A DNA stretch of 64,000 nucleotides from assembly GCA_032622095.1 (NCBI GenBank), contig CP136067.1, forward strand, positions 92,000,707 through 92,064,706, written 5' to 3'. Under the pieces are notes generated by a model. It did not search any database. It was given only the letters and a program-made list of their open reading frames with translations, and was not told the DNA's origin. The stretch comes from Siphonodentalium dalli. Taxonomy: Eukaryota; Mollusca; Scaphopoda; Gadilida; Siphonodentaliidae. How positions within the stretch are numbered: the stretch's first letter is position 1; the number at the start of each line of letters is the position of its first letter. Of this stretch, positions 40,200 through 52,335 are shown one piece after another. A program made the translations under genes and the position numbers.

Positions 40200-43100
40200 A
40201 GCAGTGGGCGGCTTAAAATTGTACCGACCATCAGTCGCAAACGCGCTGATGCTGCAAGTGTTTTCCTACTTCTCTTACTCGCAGGAGACAAACCTGGGGC
40301 ATAAAAGAGCAGATACCTACCCTGTGGCTATTGTGAGACCCAAGTAACATGGGAAAATGGTGGAGCCTGCTGCGATACATATGCCATCTGGTATCACAAA
40401 GAGTGCCTAGGCTACAACACACAGGACATGGGTAGACTTAGCAAGAGCTATGTATCTTGGCACTGCTACAAATGGGATAACATCAATGTGTCTTCATTTT
40501 CCTACAATCTATATGACACCGACGCCAGCACCAACTACTATGAACCACTTTCAAGACTGAACAGCACGTTAGAATCAATATCATCCAACTTCAGCCCTAT
40601 GAGAGCAAGTAGTCCACGATGGAACAGTGAGCATTGGAAATCTCAAAGAAACACAACTTCTATGACCTCAACATCTGAAATACCATCTTGTCAAGTATTT
40701 GAGATACCCAAGAAGACGAATCTGAGATTACTGACGATGAATTGTCGCAGCATCAAAGACAAGACCCAAGAATTGGCTGCAGCAATTGAGTACATCAAAC
40801 CGGATATTGCATGTGGCACAGAGTCGTGGCTGAGTGGCATAAAACCAGGTAAACCACCAGAACTGCAATCAAGAACAGCGAAATGTTTCCAGTGAACTAC
40901 TCATTGTACTGAAATGACAGGTCGAGCAACCACATCTAACAACAGAGAATGAAATAGTGTGGACCAAACTAAAACTCCAGAACAACAAAGAGCTCATGGT
41001 TGGTTGCTGTTACATGCCACATCGATCCGAGAAGACAGCAGATGAGTTATCAAAATCCATCAAGAAAATCAAGGATAACCACTACAAGGAAGTTCTGCTA
41101 GCCGGAGACTTCAACTGTCCCGACATAAACTGGGATATTCCAAATGCGCCAACAGATTGTCCCGACTACAACATACAGAATAACCCAATCGAGACTATGA
41201 CTAAATGCCAGCTCACCCAAATACACAGAGATGCTACGAGAGAGAATATGCTTGATCTGGTATTCACATCAAACCCCACACCTGTCAAGTCATCTGCAAG
41301 TGTACCAGGCATATCAGAACATGCAATGATTCTCACTGATATAGAAGTAAAACCCCACTACCTACACACACCACCTAGGAAGTGCTATATCTTCAGCAAG
41401 GCATCACGAGGAGATCTACGGTATGAAGCCTCTCTAGCATCTGCAAACATCTACCACGAGAAGAGCCAAGGTAGGAATGTAAACGAGCTATGGAATATAT
41501 TTAAAGACAACATCAATGCCTCCATGGAGAAACATATTCCATCAAAAACAATCCAGTTCAGAAAAAAACCTCCTTGGCTGACGACCAAAGAAAAACGAAT
41601 ACTTCGAAAAAGAGCACGTCTGTACAAAAAAGCAAGGAAAACAAATAAATGGGACCAGTACAGATCATACCAAAAAGAATGCAAGAAACAACTTAGAAAA
41701 ACTGAATGAGATTACACCAACACAATGATACAAGATTCGTTAGATAAAAGGGACACCAAACCATTCTGGCGCTATATTAAACCCAAGAAGAAAGACTCAA
41801 TTGGAGTAGCGCCCCTCCTCTCTAAGGGAAAACTGGTAAACGATAGTCAGGAGAAAGCGGAAATTTTGGTGAACCAATTTCAATCTGTGTTTACCAAGGA
41901 CAAGACAGGCCCAGTAAACACAACGAACAAGCACAGTCCAAATACCATCAAATCACTGAAAATCAATCGGGATGGAGTGACAAAGCTCCTAAAGGAGATA
42001 AACCCCGGAAAGGCATCCGGTCCTGACGATCTACCCAACCGTGTCTTGAAAGAATGTGCAGAGGAACTGAGTCCTGGACTAACAGCCATCTTCCAGCTCT
42101 CCATCGACACTGGAATGCTACCAAATGACTGGAGAAACGCCAACATCTCTTCTGTCTTAAAAAAAGGAGACAAACATCAACCAGAGAACTACAGGCCAGT
42201 GTCATTAACATCAGTATCATGCAAAATCCTCGAACACATAATATGCAAGTACATCATGAAACATCTAGAAGAAAATAAAGTCCTCACCCACCTCAACCAT
42301 GGATTTCGATCAGGACATTCATGTGAAACACAGCTGCTGACAACAACCAACGACCTTCTAAAAAACTTCAATGCCAGCAAACAAACAGATCTGATAATAA
42401 TACTGGACTTTTCAAAGGCATTTGATACAGTTCCACACAACAAGCTGCCATAAAAACTGGAATAATACGGTATAAGAGGGCAACTGCATACATGGCTAAC
42501 ATCCTTCCTCACCAAAAGAACAATGAAAGTAGTGCTTGAAGGCCACAGTTCAACCGAGGTAGACGTGGACTCCGGAGTGCCGCATGGAACACTATTGGGG
42601 CCTCTCCTGTTCCTTTGCCATATTAATGACTTACCAGATACAGTGTCATCAACAGTACGACTCTTCGCAGACGACTGTCTGTTATACAGACAAGTCAACA
42701 CCATTAAAGACAAGGTCATACTCCAACATGACCTAAAGAGCCTTGAGATATGGGCAAAAAACTGGGGTATGACATTCAACGCCAAAAAATGCTACGTGAT
42801 GAGCCTAAAAGGAAAACTCAGCAAATACTACACGCTGGATGGCGAAATACTCAGCCAGGTCGACACCAACCCATATATTGGTATCCAGATCTCGAAGGAC
42901 TTGAAATGGACAGCACAAGTGAACAACACGGCCACGAAAGCTAGCGCCACACTCGGCTTTCTCAGAAGAAATCTGAAGTTTATGCCAGAAAAATCCAAGA
43001 GAACTGCCTACATAGCATTAGCAAGATCAATAATTGACTATGGAGCTGTAATATGGGACCCCTACCAGCAGAAAAATATAGATCTCCTTGAAAAGATTCA

Positions 43101-43233
43101 ACGAAAGGCAGCAAGATTCATCACTGGAGACTACAGGTCAAGAGAAAAGGGCAACATGACGAGAATGTTGAAAGAACAACAATTACCAACACTTCATGCT
43201 CGTCGAAAAACACAGCGCTTGATCTATCTGTAA
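40200..43233 (+). pseudogene. LINE ORF2: PHD finger, AP endonuclease, reverse transcriptase
   Basis: A leucine-rich lead (VFLLLLLAGDKPGA, 40256-40300), a stop, and then a PHD-like finger YLPCGYCETQV...WYHKECLG...SWHCY (40314-40467) whose last Cys is Trp. Endonuclease motifs follow: MNCRSIKDK, AGDFNCPDINW (41102-41134) and GISEHAMI. A frameshift with apparent loss of about 60 bp removes the segment between FPVNYS and IVLK. RT: KASGPDDLPN, LKKGDKHQPENYRPVSLTS, DFSKAFDTVPH, SGVPHGTLLGPL and the catalytic FADD (42667-42678). Stops at 41707, 42451 and 42463. Confidence 0.85.
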
Positions 43234-44875
43234 AGTAAATCAGCAGTATCTTTAAACATACTTTACATTTAACTGGCGGCTTGGGTTTGGTAAAATACCA
43301 TTTTGCTATAAATTTATGGAGATTTTTCCCTGGAATTACAACATTTGATAAAAATTCAAAATAATTACACCAGCTTTCTAATGCTATAATGGAATACCGA
43401 CCCGACTTCCTGATAAATTATGTATTATTTACAATACCACACAACATCACATTCAGAAATATTTGAAACTCTGTAAACCTTGCTGCAGAGGCTCGCATAG
43501 AGATGCCCACCCCACATTGGCCACCCAACCGCCTCCCCAAAATACTTACAATATTGTTAAATATATTCATTACTGAGAGTGACATTAGATGAATAAACTC
43601 CCATAATTTATTGACCTCATACTAGTATATTTATCAGTGGTATCACTGATTATAATTAGATATTTTTTTAATAATAATATTTCAAAGACAAAATTTATTT
43701 AGTTTAATTTTGATATCTGAGTTCAATTTTACATTTAAATTTAAATTTGGGATTGGTTGGTTGACTGAACATCATATTATATCTCTATATAGGATCTGGC
43801 AAATTGGCATTATCCATCATACATGACCATTATCGTAAGTTGAATTTTTTCATGTTTTCTAAGATAGTAATTAAAATCCAATAATACTGATTAGAAATGG
43901 ACAATTCATTTAATTGATTGTATTAATTAAAATTGATTTTTTTCCCCAGTTAATGACACATCGAGTAGCCACTTAGATTATTTCATAAGTTACAAATTTC
44001 CATATGAGGACCAGTCAGCCCACCAATCTCCACAGTTCCCAAAAATTTAAGCTGTTGGGCTTTAGATCTAATTTTAACATTTACAAATCAATTACTATGA
44101 CAATGCACAAAGGGAATTCATGTGATGTGTTAAAGTAACACACACATGGTATCTGAGAGGCATGTGTATGCACCAATGCTGACTTAGTTAACCGAGTCTC
44201 CATGTTTAGTCCCATGTTAAACGGTACATGTATATAATCACTTTTATCAATTTGATATTCATGTATTTGTGTGGACGCTTTTAAAAGCATCTAATTTTTT
44301 GACAATAAGTCATTTGAGATTTGGGTAAACAACATTTGCTTATAGTCGTAATAATTTTTAAACTTAAAGCTACCCTTTAACCTTAATATTCAATATATAT
44401 ATAATTTATATGACTTATTCAATTTTGTATTCTGTCTCTTATAACTTAATATTTTTTTCAAGTGTGGTACTCATACATTATAATTTAATTAGTCAAATTT
44501 CTTATTCCATCTTATTTAATTAAACAAGTTTCAGTATTTCCGCTCCGCATCACCAGTTTTTATACACATTTTTGGAGTGGACTTACACTGCGTGGGAATG
44601 GTTGTGACATTCCCAGTTTGACATCTAGTTTGACCTCTCTGGATTGAAGCCGAAATGCCAGAAGCGAGAGACAATATGTTAAATTGTTAACTTCAGACGA
44701 TTATTCATTTAGACATGACTACAGAGATGTAGTTGAAAGGGTTATACTCTGACCAAGTTCCAAGTGGGTAAATCATCTTCGGCTCGATTCATAATTTCCA
44801 TTTACCCGAACTTTGGGTATCAAACCCCATTTCCCCAATATTAAAATTCGTTTTTCCCACCCATCCTAGAGTTGT
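43234..44875. other. No recognised feature (may include the LINE 3' UTR)
   Basis: Low-complexity AT-rich DNA. No exon, RNA or inverted termini found. The first few hundred bases are probably LINE 3' UTR, but no tail repeat marks the end. Confidence 0.35.
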
Positions 44876-45059
44876 TCACAAGACATCCTTCTTTAGATTT
44901 TTGGACATCTCAACTACATTTGAACTTAGTTGCTCTGATAGTCTGATTGGTTTTACCTTTATATGGATAGTGTCACTTCGGGGGTCTGTTCGGAGTTGAT
45001 CTGGAACTCCGACATCTCTATGACCCAGTAGTAAATGCAATACAATATGAATTAGAAAT

Positions 45060-45998
45060 TGGACATAATTGTACATAGGACTTGTGTAGCAATACTTGCA
45101 CATAAATGTCATGTTGGTACAAGCAAGTTAATACATAATATATTATATAAAATATGAAATAGACATTGGACATACCAGTATTTGTACATAGGGATGTGTG
45201 AAGTAATACTTGCACAATGCACATAAATGTCATATTGTCCACGGGAGTAAATACATAATATAGTATACATGTAACACATGCATGTATATATTGTATGCAT
45301 GCACTGCCTATTGGGTATATGTATTATCCGTGGATTGGTTTGGGAGAACTTAGAGTACAGATTAGCTGTAGCTCAGCCTGTTTACTTCTTTTATGAGTTT
45401 TACCACTAATCGTAATTTGCTTATATCTTGTTTGAAAAGTTCAGTTAGCTTATACATACTAGGCTTCTTGTAGACGTAATCATCAATATACTTATTACGT
45501 AGCTGTTTCAGCTTGTCACATTCTAGTAGCACATGATACTCATCCCCAATACCATTATTGCTAAATTTACACACTCTTTTACTAATCTCAATGTCATCAT
45601 TACCCAATTCCCCTGTCTATATTGGCAATCAATAGGTAGGGTTCCATTGATATTTCATTCTTTACTGCCCTATATAAATAGTATTTATTTGAAGAATCCA
45701 TAGTACCCCTCCATTCTTGTAATCTCATGTCATGTAGTCTAAGCTTTACAGTGTTGGTGAACCATTCACCTCCACAAGTACTTTGTGAGTGCCATAGGAA
45801 GGATAGGCCAAGCTGACCAAGTAGTCTTTCAACATATCCCGCCCATTTAAATGAACGCTTCCCTCTACAGTTATGCAGAACAGCTCTGTATAGGATTCCA
45901 GATAATTTCCAGGATTCCCCATCAATTAATTGGGCCCAATAGGATAATACTCGTTGCTTAATTAAAAATGGACACTGGTGTGATACCCAATTCAGCAT
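45060..45998 (-). mobile_element. LINE 3' fragment (C-terminal ORF2 and 3' UTR)
   Basis: Two overlapping minus-strand frames (45998-45600 and 45607-45362, one frameshift) encode the C-terminal end of a non-LTR ORF2: TVKLRLHDMRLQEWRGTMDS, EPYLLIANI and GDEYHVLLECDKLKQLRNKY, then KLTELFKQDISKLR. The usual C-x2-C before that block is reduced to one Cys. Below 45362 a partly duplicated 3' UTR (GACATTTATGTGCAAGTATT twice, about 116 bp apart) follows. No RT domain, so this is a 5'-truncated copy. Confidence 0.75.
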
Positions 45999-46059
45999 AT
46001 ATCATGGCAGTTGAAGTGGATTTCTTCAGACCCAGGACAAATTTCAGAAACCAGTGTTC

Positions 46060-46440
46060 CGTCGTTGTATCCAGGTGATAACAGGGTGTATATATACCCG
46101 TTTAACATGGGTGAATATATTTTATACAGTTTAACAAATATACCCGAGTTTCACCCTGTTGTACTCATGTGATACCCGTGTGTATCTATAGCCTGTTGTA
46201 TCCGGGTGTATATATTTAACTATATAACATGGGTACGGCAGCGTCATTCTAACATGTATCTGTAGACGCCCGGGTTAACTAGGGAGATATACCTATCAGA
46301 TGGACAAAACCCCAGGGTAAATCTATATAAAAAAAAAAAATTACCAGGGGTATACCAGGACATACCTGGGTATATCACTGGTTAACCATGGTAAACCCAT
46401 AGATTTACCCGGGGTGGATTTTTATATGGCCATGACCCTG
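46060..46440. repeat. Degenerate GGGTGTATATATACCC-type repeat
   Basis: GGGTGTATATA, TATACCCG, TTAACATGGGT and ATACCCG-GT recur in both orientations; 46360-46410 carries GGTATATCACTGG and TTTACCCGGGG. Confidence 0.4.
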
Positions 46441-47405
46441 GAAAAGGCATCTACAATAATGTGTATTTCAGTAACACACGAACGGTTAATTGTTTTCAAT
46501 GTGGAGTGTGGTTGTGGCCATGGTGTCTTTATAATCCCATACCATTAGTGTGCCTTCCTCCGTGGATAATGCTGAATCTTTGCTGTCAATTTGTATAACA
46601 ATTCAGACAACCCCCACTATCATAACTACAATATAACGCTTTCATGCTGTTACCAAAAGGAACAATATATACTTTCTGGTAAAGCTTTTCCCGGATTTCC
46701 CATTCCTGTCATGTGAAAGATTCGAGAAGAAACATTGATATATATATAATTTTAAAAATAGATATCCCGAGTTGCTTATTGTGAATGCACTGATTTACTG
46801 CAACCTTTTTAATGTTTAAAAAAAACCTTTTTAATATAGAAAACCTGGAAATTAGTAACCGAGCCAAGGTCCCTAGCTTGTTAAATAGTTTGCAAATTTT
46901 GAAAACTATAATTTTATTGTAAATGATAAGGATTTGAGAACATATCATGGTTGTTGTATGAGTGACAATGTATAAGCTTGATATTTTAAGTACAATCTTA
47001 TCGGTGCCGATGATTGTGTTCTTGTCGGATTAAGACGCAGCATGGTGCTCTGGTTCGGAATTCTATAGCCGCTTGCAGCAATAGTTTGTGCAAGAAATCG
47101 ATGTGTGTCATATCGAGTGTGGCTCAGACATTTTACAAGACAATGCACAGTCGCAAATTTATGATGTCTCAGCAACAAGGGAAATTTTTCTCCGATTTTG
47201 AATCTCCGATTACATTGTTCACACTTCCCCGTTGATAGTTGTTATATCTCTGGTGTCAGAATTTTTTTTTTACCACGTCCCTCCTCTGTTTGTAATTGAA
47301 CATAATTGAGGAAAGTTAAATTATTTCTATTTTGTGAAACCTTCTGTGTGTATGTAGGTAGAGAGACTACTCGAGTTTTGATAAAGTATGTACACTATAC
47401 ATTGA
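46441..47405. other. No recognised feature
   Basis: AT-rich; short open frames only. No splice-bounded coding segment was identified. Confidence 0.35.
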
Positions 47406-47552
47406 GGATCTACAACGAGTTCCCAGTTTATAGCGGAATTTACAAAACGAGTTCAGTAAATCAGGTCTAGACCGAGCCTTTGGCGAGGACCAGACCTAAT
47501 TTACTGGACAAGTTTTGTAATTTCGCTATAAACTGGGAACCAATTGTAGATT
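47406..47552. mobile_element. Foldback MITE (147 bp)
   Basis: GGATCTACAACGAGTTCCCA, GTTTATAGCGGAATTTACAA and AACGAGTTCAGTAAATCAGG pair with the right arm through GTTTTGTAATTTCGCTATAA and GGGAACCAATTGTAGATTC. The loop is GAGCCTTTGGCGAGG, itself partly symmetrical. AATAAATAGAA follows the right arm on the minus strand, as in 23443-23621. Confidence 0.8.
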
Positions 47553-48523
47553 CTATTTATTACATGATCCAAAACCTCGACAAAACTTACGTAAATCAAC
47601 AAATGGGGCGCAAACTAACATAAGTCATGTTATGACGTTTTACGTAACTATGCCCGCGTAAACAAATAGTCCCAGACAAATAAAGACCATTTGCCGTATT
47701 TAATGGCGTATATTTAATAAAAATAACTTTTCAAACTCTTCATTCATTATAGTTTGTTAGAAAAATATTGGAAGCCATAGTATTTTGAGACGAAGCGTAC
47801 GGATTGTAAACAGACGACAAACCAGAAGTCAAAGGTCACCTGGCACTATTTCCTGTTATTAAACGAACGTTTAATATCACAATTTATAGAATGAGTTGTA
47901 TAATGGAATAAGGGCAGGATCATGTAATAAACTATCCTTAAAGGTACGGTTGGCCTTGGCAGTGGGTATCCTGTTAAAATATCTCCACCCACAAAAACCG
48001 CTACAAACAGAAAGAACATCAAAATGTAGATATACTTTGTCCGTATACAAATAAGAAATATCGCATAAACAGTATGTTATTCTCATGTTTGACCATTGTT
48101 ATGTAAACAAAAGCATAAAAAGTTACTTTTCTGGCGTTTGTTTATATTATGATGGTAAACATAAAGAGCGTTCTTTGTTGGTGAATTCCTGATATGGAAC
48201 TAATAAAGAGCGTTTATGCCATTTCTGTGCGAGTAGCCAGTAGCATTGTGTGGTCTTCTGTAACACAATCAGGTTCTTGCTTAGGTAAAATATAGTAGGT
48301 CTTTACGATAACATGCTGTTTGCGGGATGGTCATCTCTTCTCTTCTATATATTTTGAGAACTCCGTGTATTCGAGAGATAGCCCACACCCTCCGGACCTC
48401 AATGATATGATCGTGAATGAGTATTGATATACCCCACTAAACTTTGACAAACACCAGTAATGGTGTGTAGATCATTTACATATATCTCCTATATATTTTG
48501 ATACAATCTATCTAATTTACATA
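47553..48523. other. No recognised feature
   Basis: AT-rich, no credible exon, RNA or element termini. Confidence 0.35.
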
Positions 48524-49064
48524 TCTCTCTTATATATTTATGTTTGTGTGTGTGTTGTACTTCATACAAATCTACGATTCTCGACCGATCGGGACGAAAC
48601 TTGGTACGTGTGTGTAGTTTGACCAGGCGGTGGTCGTTGTCGTATTGGCGAGCCCGTGCGACGCCCGTGCAGCGCATGCGCAGACGAGATCTCGGAAACG
48701 GGTGGAGCTATCGACTTGAAATTTGCTATGTGAATGTATCTTGCGCTGGGTACAAATTTTATCGGGTCGCCGAGCCCGTGCGACGCCCGTGCAGCGCATG
48801 CGCAGACGAGATCTCGGAAACGGGTGGAGCTATCGACTTGAAATTTGCTATGTGAATGTATCTTGCGCCGGGTACAAATTTTATCGGGTCGCCGAGCCCG
48901 TGCGACGCCAGCTTCGCGCATGCGCAGACCAGATCTCGGAAACGGGTGGAGCTACCGGGTACATTTTTTTCTTATTGAAACGCGTGGAGCTAAAAATTTA
49001 AAAAAAAAAATATAAAAAAATGTCATGTTTCGGACAAGCCGCCGGTGGCGGGCTAACCTGCTAG
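48524..49064 (+). mobile_element. Short non-autonomous Helitron (about 541 bp)
   Basis: The right end has hairpin CCGCC-GGT-GGCGG (49039-49051) nine bases before CTAG (49061-49064), followed by host T. The left end is A|TCTCTCTTATATATTTATG. The interior is three tandem units of about 121 bp. The 3' end design equals that of the 13215-16365 element. The left boundary is less certain, because a similar TCTCCTATATAT occurs 40 bp upstream. Confidence 0.65.
48648..48960. repeat. Three tandem 121-122-bp units, GC-rich
   Basis: GAGCCCGTGCGACGCC begins at 48650, 48771 and 48893. Each is followed by GCGCATGCGCAGACGAGATC, TCGGAAACGGGTGGAGCTA and (units 1-2) CTTGAAATTTGCTATGTGAA. Each contains the self-complementary GCGCATGCGC. 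Confidence 0.9.
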
Positions 49065-49717
49065 TGGTATATATACACGAAACTGTATGCGTTTTAATGT
49101 TTTTCTGTTTACAGTGTTTGGAACAGATATGAATATTTTCGACAATTAAGGCCTCACATGCCTTTAATAACTAGGTTGATATTTTGTCTGTATTATATGG
49201 CAGATATAGTTTATATTAATGCACGTTGAAGCTGTGGGGATCCATGGCGTTGGCTTCTTTCAAACCTGTTTTGTTTTGTATCGCTAAGGTCATCCATACT
49301 CCTTTTGGAGAGAGAGAAAGCACTTGTCATACACGCACATATTAGTTTATGGGTCAACATTACTTTGTGAGCTCCCTGCATGGTCGCATTCGATCGATGG
49401 AAGGAAGACATTTAGTGATCACTATCCTCGGGAGAAATATATGTTAGTATTTCTTTTTCTTTGATAAATATAGGGGTCTATACGTTCACTACTGTGTGGA
49501 TATCTATTGATCCATATATCTGCCTCGTTGAGGATTAAACCACACATTCACACTATGAAAAGCTCGCACGGAAACAAGTGTCTTATATTCGGTACCATTC
49601 TGAAATTGTTGGTTTGGTAAACTTTGTAGTTGCTCGATTTTGGAGTTTTGTGGACAATGTGCTCCAAGATGGGCAATCCCATCATAGGATGTCATAGAAG
49701 ATAATACAACTGACGTA

Positions 49718-49854
49718 CAGTAATGCCGTCAGTAATCAACTCCACAACCGAGAGCTTTCCGATGAATGGCAACAAGCCATATTTCCGACTAAATCCTGAA
49801 AAGTTACTCATAATTCTGCTGTGGTTATGGAGTCGATTACTTAGGGCATTACTG
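49718..49854. mobile_element. Mariner-type MITE, internally deleted copy
   Basis: CAGTAATGCCGTCAGTAATC at the left and TTACTTAGGGCATTACTG at the right are flanked by TA on both sides (49716-49717, 49855-49856). Most of the left arm is lost. Confidence 0.8.
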
Positions 49855-50826
49855 TATGTATGTGGTTACCATGTAGACATATCAAAGTATGTTTCAATTG
49901 GGAGCCAACTGTCAGAAAATAGGACTGAACCCCAAAATTGGGTTCTGGCCCCTAAAATAGGAATTCAGCCATTTTTATACTAATAATGAACGGGGCCAAT
50001 GACTAAAAATTACTCACTATCAAGCATAATCTTGTCTCAAATTCCGCAATGAGCCTCATAGCGAAATCCTAAGTACAAATATGGGACCAAATATGTTCTT
50101 TATTATATCAATGTGTGCCAACAAGACCAAAGTAATTTTTTTTAAACTAAACAAAGGCTGAAAATACGTTTTCTGAATGTAACGCAAGTCTTAAAAATTG
50201 AAGATTGGGGATTATTTGAAAATACAGTGTGAATGACTCGATTCATAACTCATTTCCATTATAATTACCATGTTGTTGTACATAAAGTAGATGAGTGTAT
50301 TTTGCACTCATCCATGGCTCAAATTCATTCATTTGTTGCATATATTCTGTTGAGTATAATAGGAGATGGTCCCATATGGCTGGGTTTAATGTACTGTATA
50401 AACCATTAAAGTTAGCACATTACCCCGCTTCGAATTCAACAATACCAATAGCCGTGAAAACATTGTCCATTTATTACAAATCCAAAATGAGTGGCAGCAT
50501 ATCAATTAAATTAGGATGTTTGAGAGAATTACACAAATATTCTCAACACCAGTCTGAAGTTTCATTGTTAGTTTCCAAGTTTCAGGTTTGTTGTCGAAAC
50601 AACTATCAACATATCAATAAGTCAACATAAAACTGGAAAAATGCAAGCAACTTAATTGTTTACATCACATTAATTCCCAATTCAACTAATGTTTTTGTTG
50701 CGTATTGGTAAGATTGTGTGGGATGAAGGGAAATCTAGCTCACAATCATGTATTCTCCACTGAGATGTAATGCTCCCCTCCCACCCCACGACAATAATAA
50801 TTATATAAACAAATTAAAAAACAAAT
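49855..50826. other. No recognised feature
   Basis: Intergenic-looking AT-rich DNA downstream of the PAN-like gene. An open frame at 50295-50630 has no recognisable domain. Confidence 0.35.
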
Positions 50827-50832
50827 TTTATT
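50827..50832 (-). promoter_or_regulatory. Poly(A) signal AATAAA of the PAN-like gene
   Basis: TTTATT on the given strand; it reads GAATAATAAAATTTG on the minus strand, 270 nt 3' of the stop codon. Confidence 0.4.
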
Positions 50833-51104
50833 ATTCTTAAACAAAGTTCGTTGCACAGACAATAATGAATCAAACATATAATTTATACTTAATGTTCAGT
50901 AGAAGAAATATCAAGTTCTTGACCATCATACTACATATACATGTATATGTGTACATGTATCTATGAGATATGCATACCAGGATCCTAATAAAAATATTAA
51001 AACAAAAACAAACGTCTCGTTGTCACGACATTCGGTCGGCAGCCCATGACGCGATGTCAAGCGAAGCACCCACTTATATCCATGATGTCGCCACACCTGA
51101 TGGC

Positions 51105-51392
51105 TCACACGTCGAATATGAAGCACTTAGCTCTCGAACCACTGGATGATCTTTTACGCGCGCTGTACTGAACTCTGGTACACGTCGGTGACCGTTGACA
51201 CAGAGACATGCAATCCTCCATCAGAAGTTTTCGCCCTTTGATGAATGAGATCGCAGCGTGCTGCTCGAGGTCATCCGATATTTGGAAAGTCGAACCGTTG
51301 ACTCCTGTAACGACCCGGAGGTTTGGTTGATTGGTTGTTTTTTGTACAATATTTACAAGAATATGAACAAGGAATGATTCAAAAATAAACAT
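51105..51392 (-). CDS. Small secreted PAN/apple-like protein, or 3' exon of one
   Basis: ATG at 51392 opens 95 codons to TGA (51107-51105). The first 20 residues (MFIFESFLVHILVNIVQKTT) look like a signal peptide. The body has STFQISDDLEQHAAISF, then EDCMSLCQRSPTCTRVQYS and CFIFDV. The C-x3-C-x5-C and later C spacing with F/Y-x-Y recalls the core of a PAN/apple domain, usually extracellular and protein- or glycan-binding. AATAAA on the minus strand at 50832-50827 gives a 270-nt 3' UTR, so this is a last or single exon. A possible acceptor (GTTACAG|GAGTC) near 51306 means the signal-like start may be intronic. Family assignment is tentative. Confidence 0.4.
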   Translation of the reverse strand: MFIFESFLVHILVNIVQKTTNQPNLRVVTGVNGSTFQISDDLEQHAAISFIKGRKLLMEDCMSLCQRSPTCTRVQYSARKRSSSGSRAKCFIFDV

Positions 51393-51414
51393 GATTATAT
51401 ACGCCTTGTGTCGC

Positions 51415-51605
51415 GGCCAAATTGGATCCACCCAGCCCGTTCCGTGTTTAATCCTACAGGCCAACGTTATGTATAGTAGAATTCCATGTATGGAGCTATT
51501 GAATATCGTGATTTCCATATACATGTATGATACTCCAGAGCTCTGACCTGAAGCATCGACACAACGGAACGGGGCTGGATGTATCCAATACGACCGCGAC
51601 TGAGT
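51415..51605. mobile_element. Inverted repeat built on ACGGAACGGG...CCGCGAC
   Basis: GTCGCGGCCAAATTGGATCC..CAGCCCGTTCCGTGT (51412-51450) is inverted relative to ACAACGGAACGGGGCTGGAT..TCCAATACGACCGCGAC (51562-51600). A third copy of the half is at 54736-54773. It overlaps the region 5' of the PAN-like start. Confidence 0.55.
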
Positions 51606-52335
51606 GAGAATGACTATTGGACAAGAGTGGAATGGCCAAAAGATTCTTCTTTTGTCATCTCTATATTTTTGGTTGAGGGGGTGGGGCGCTGTTTTGTGTC
51701 CATTTTGAAATCTCCAACTGTACCCTACCCCATTAAATCAAACTTCCAGGTTAGCAGTATACGATTTGCAACCCACTTTGTTTGGAACTTTTCAATTTCA
51801 ACTGGTGCCTCAAGTTTTTCAACTGTTGGACATTTTCAACCTGACTCACCGTAAAAGTAGAAAGATATGCTACTGTTAGTCTAAGAACAAGAAACTCACA
51901 TTAATTATCGGTTGGAAAATCAAACAATGAGAAAAATGTCAACCTATATGTGGTGTAACATTTCCAACTAATGAAATGAAATTCCCAACTTGGACATTTT
52001 GGCCACAGTAGACCTCACAACTACTGTCGCCACGTCCCTATCGGGGGAATCTCCCTGCAATATATAAAAAGTTCGCTGCAAGATGTGTTTGCAAAATATG
52101 AAAATTTCCATCATTTCTCAGTTCCGAAATGAGTTTTCAGTCACATTCGGTGGAATACTTAGAGGTATGAACAACTAAAAAAAATCTTACAAGGGGTATA
52201 TTCTAAGAGAGTGGACATGTTATATACCAAACAAAAGGGCGTGAATATATTTACAAGTATTAGGATAGTGATGATGGTGAATGTTTTATGAACATGTCTC
52301 ACTATTGCGCTGTATAGCATACTGTTTATACATGC
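51606..52335. other. Dispersed-repeat-like intergenic DNA
   Basis: 51898-51975 (GGTTGGAAAATCAAACAATG...ATTTCCAACTAATG) matches 58968-59033, next to lectin exon 2. Otherwise unrecognised. Confidence 0.4.

Larger units (their letters stand above)
39295..43233 (+). mobile_element. CR1/jockey-group LINE, decayed full-length-like copy
   Basis: Two successive reading regions on the plus strand: an SGNH-esterase-like ORF1 (39295-39984), then ORF2 with a PHD finger, an endonuclease and an RT (about 40200-43233). There are at least five in-frame stops and one frameshift/deletion near 40880-40935. Codon use and GC content are visibly higher than in the surroundings. The 3' end beyond 43233 could not be placed. 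The nearest clade by RT motifs and domain set is CR1/jockey-like. Confidence 0.85.

Noticed and set aside
42189-42785. 198-codon minus-strand open frame
   Set aside because: It is the antisense of the LINE reverse transcriptase on the plus strand.
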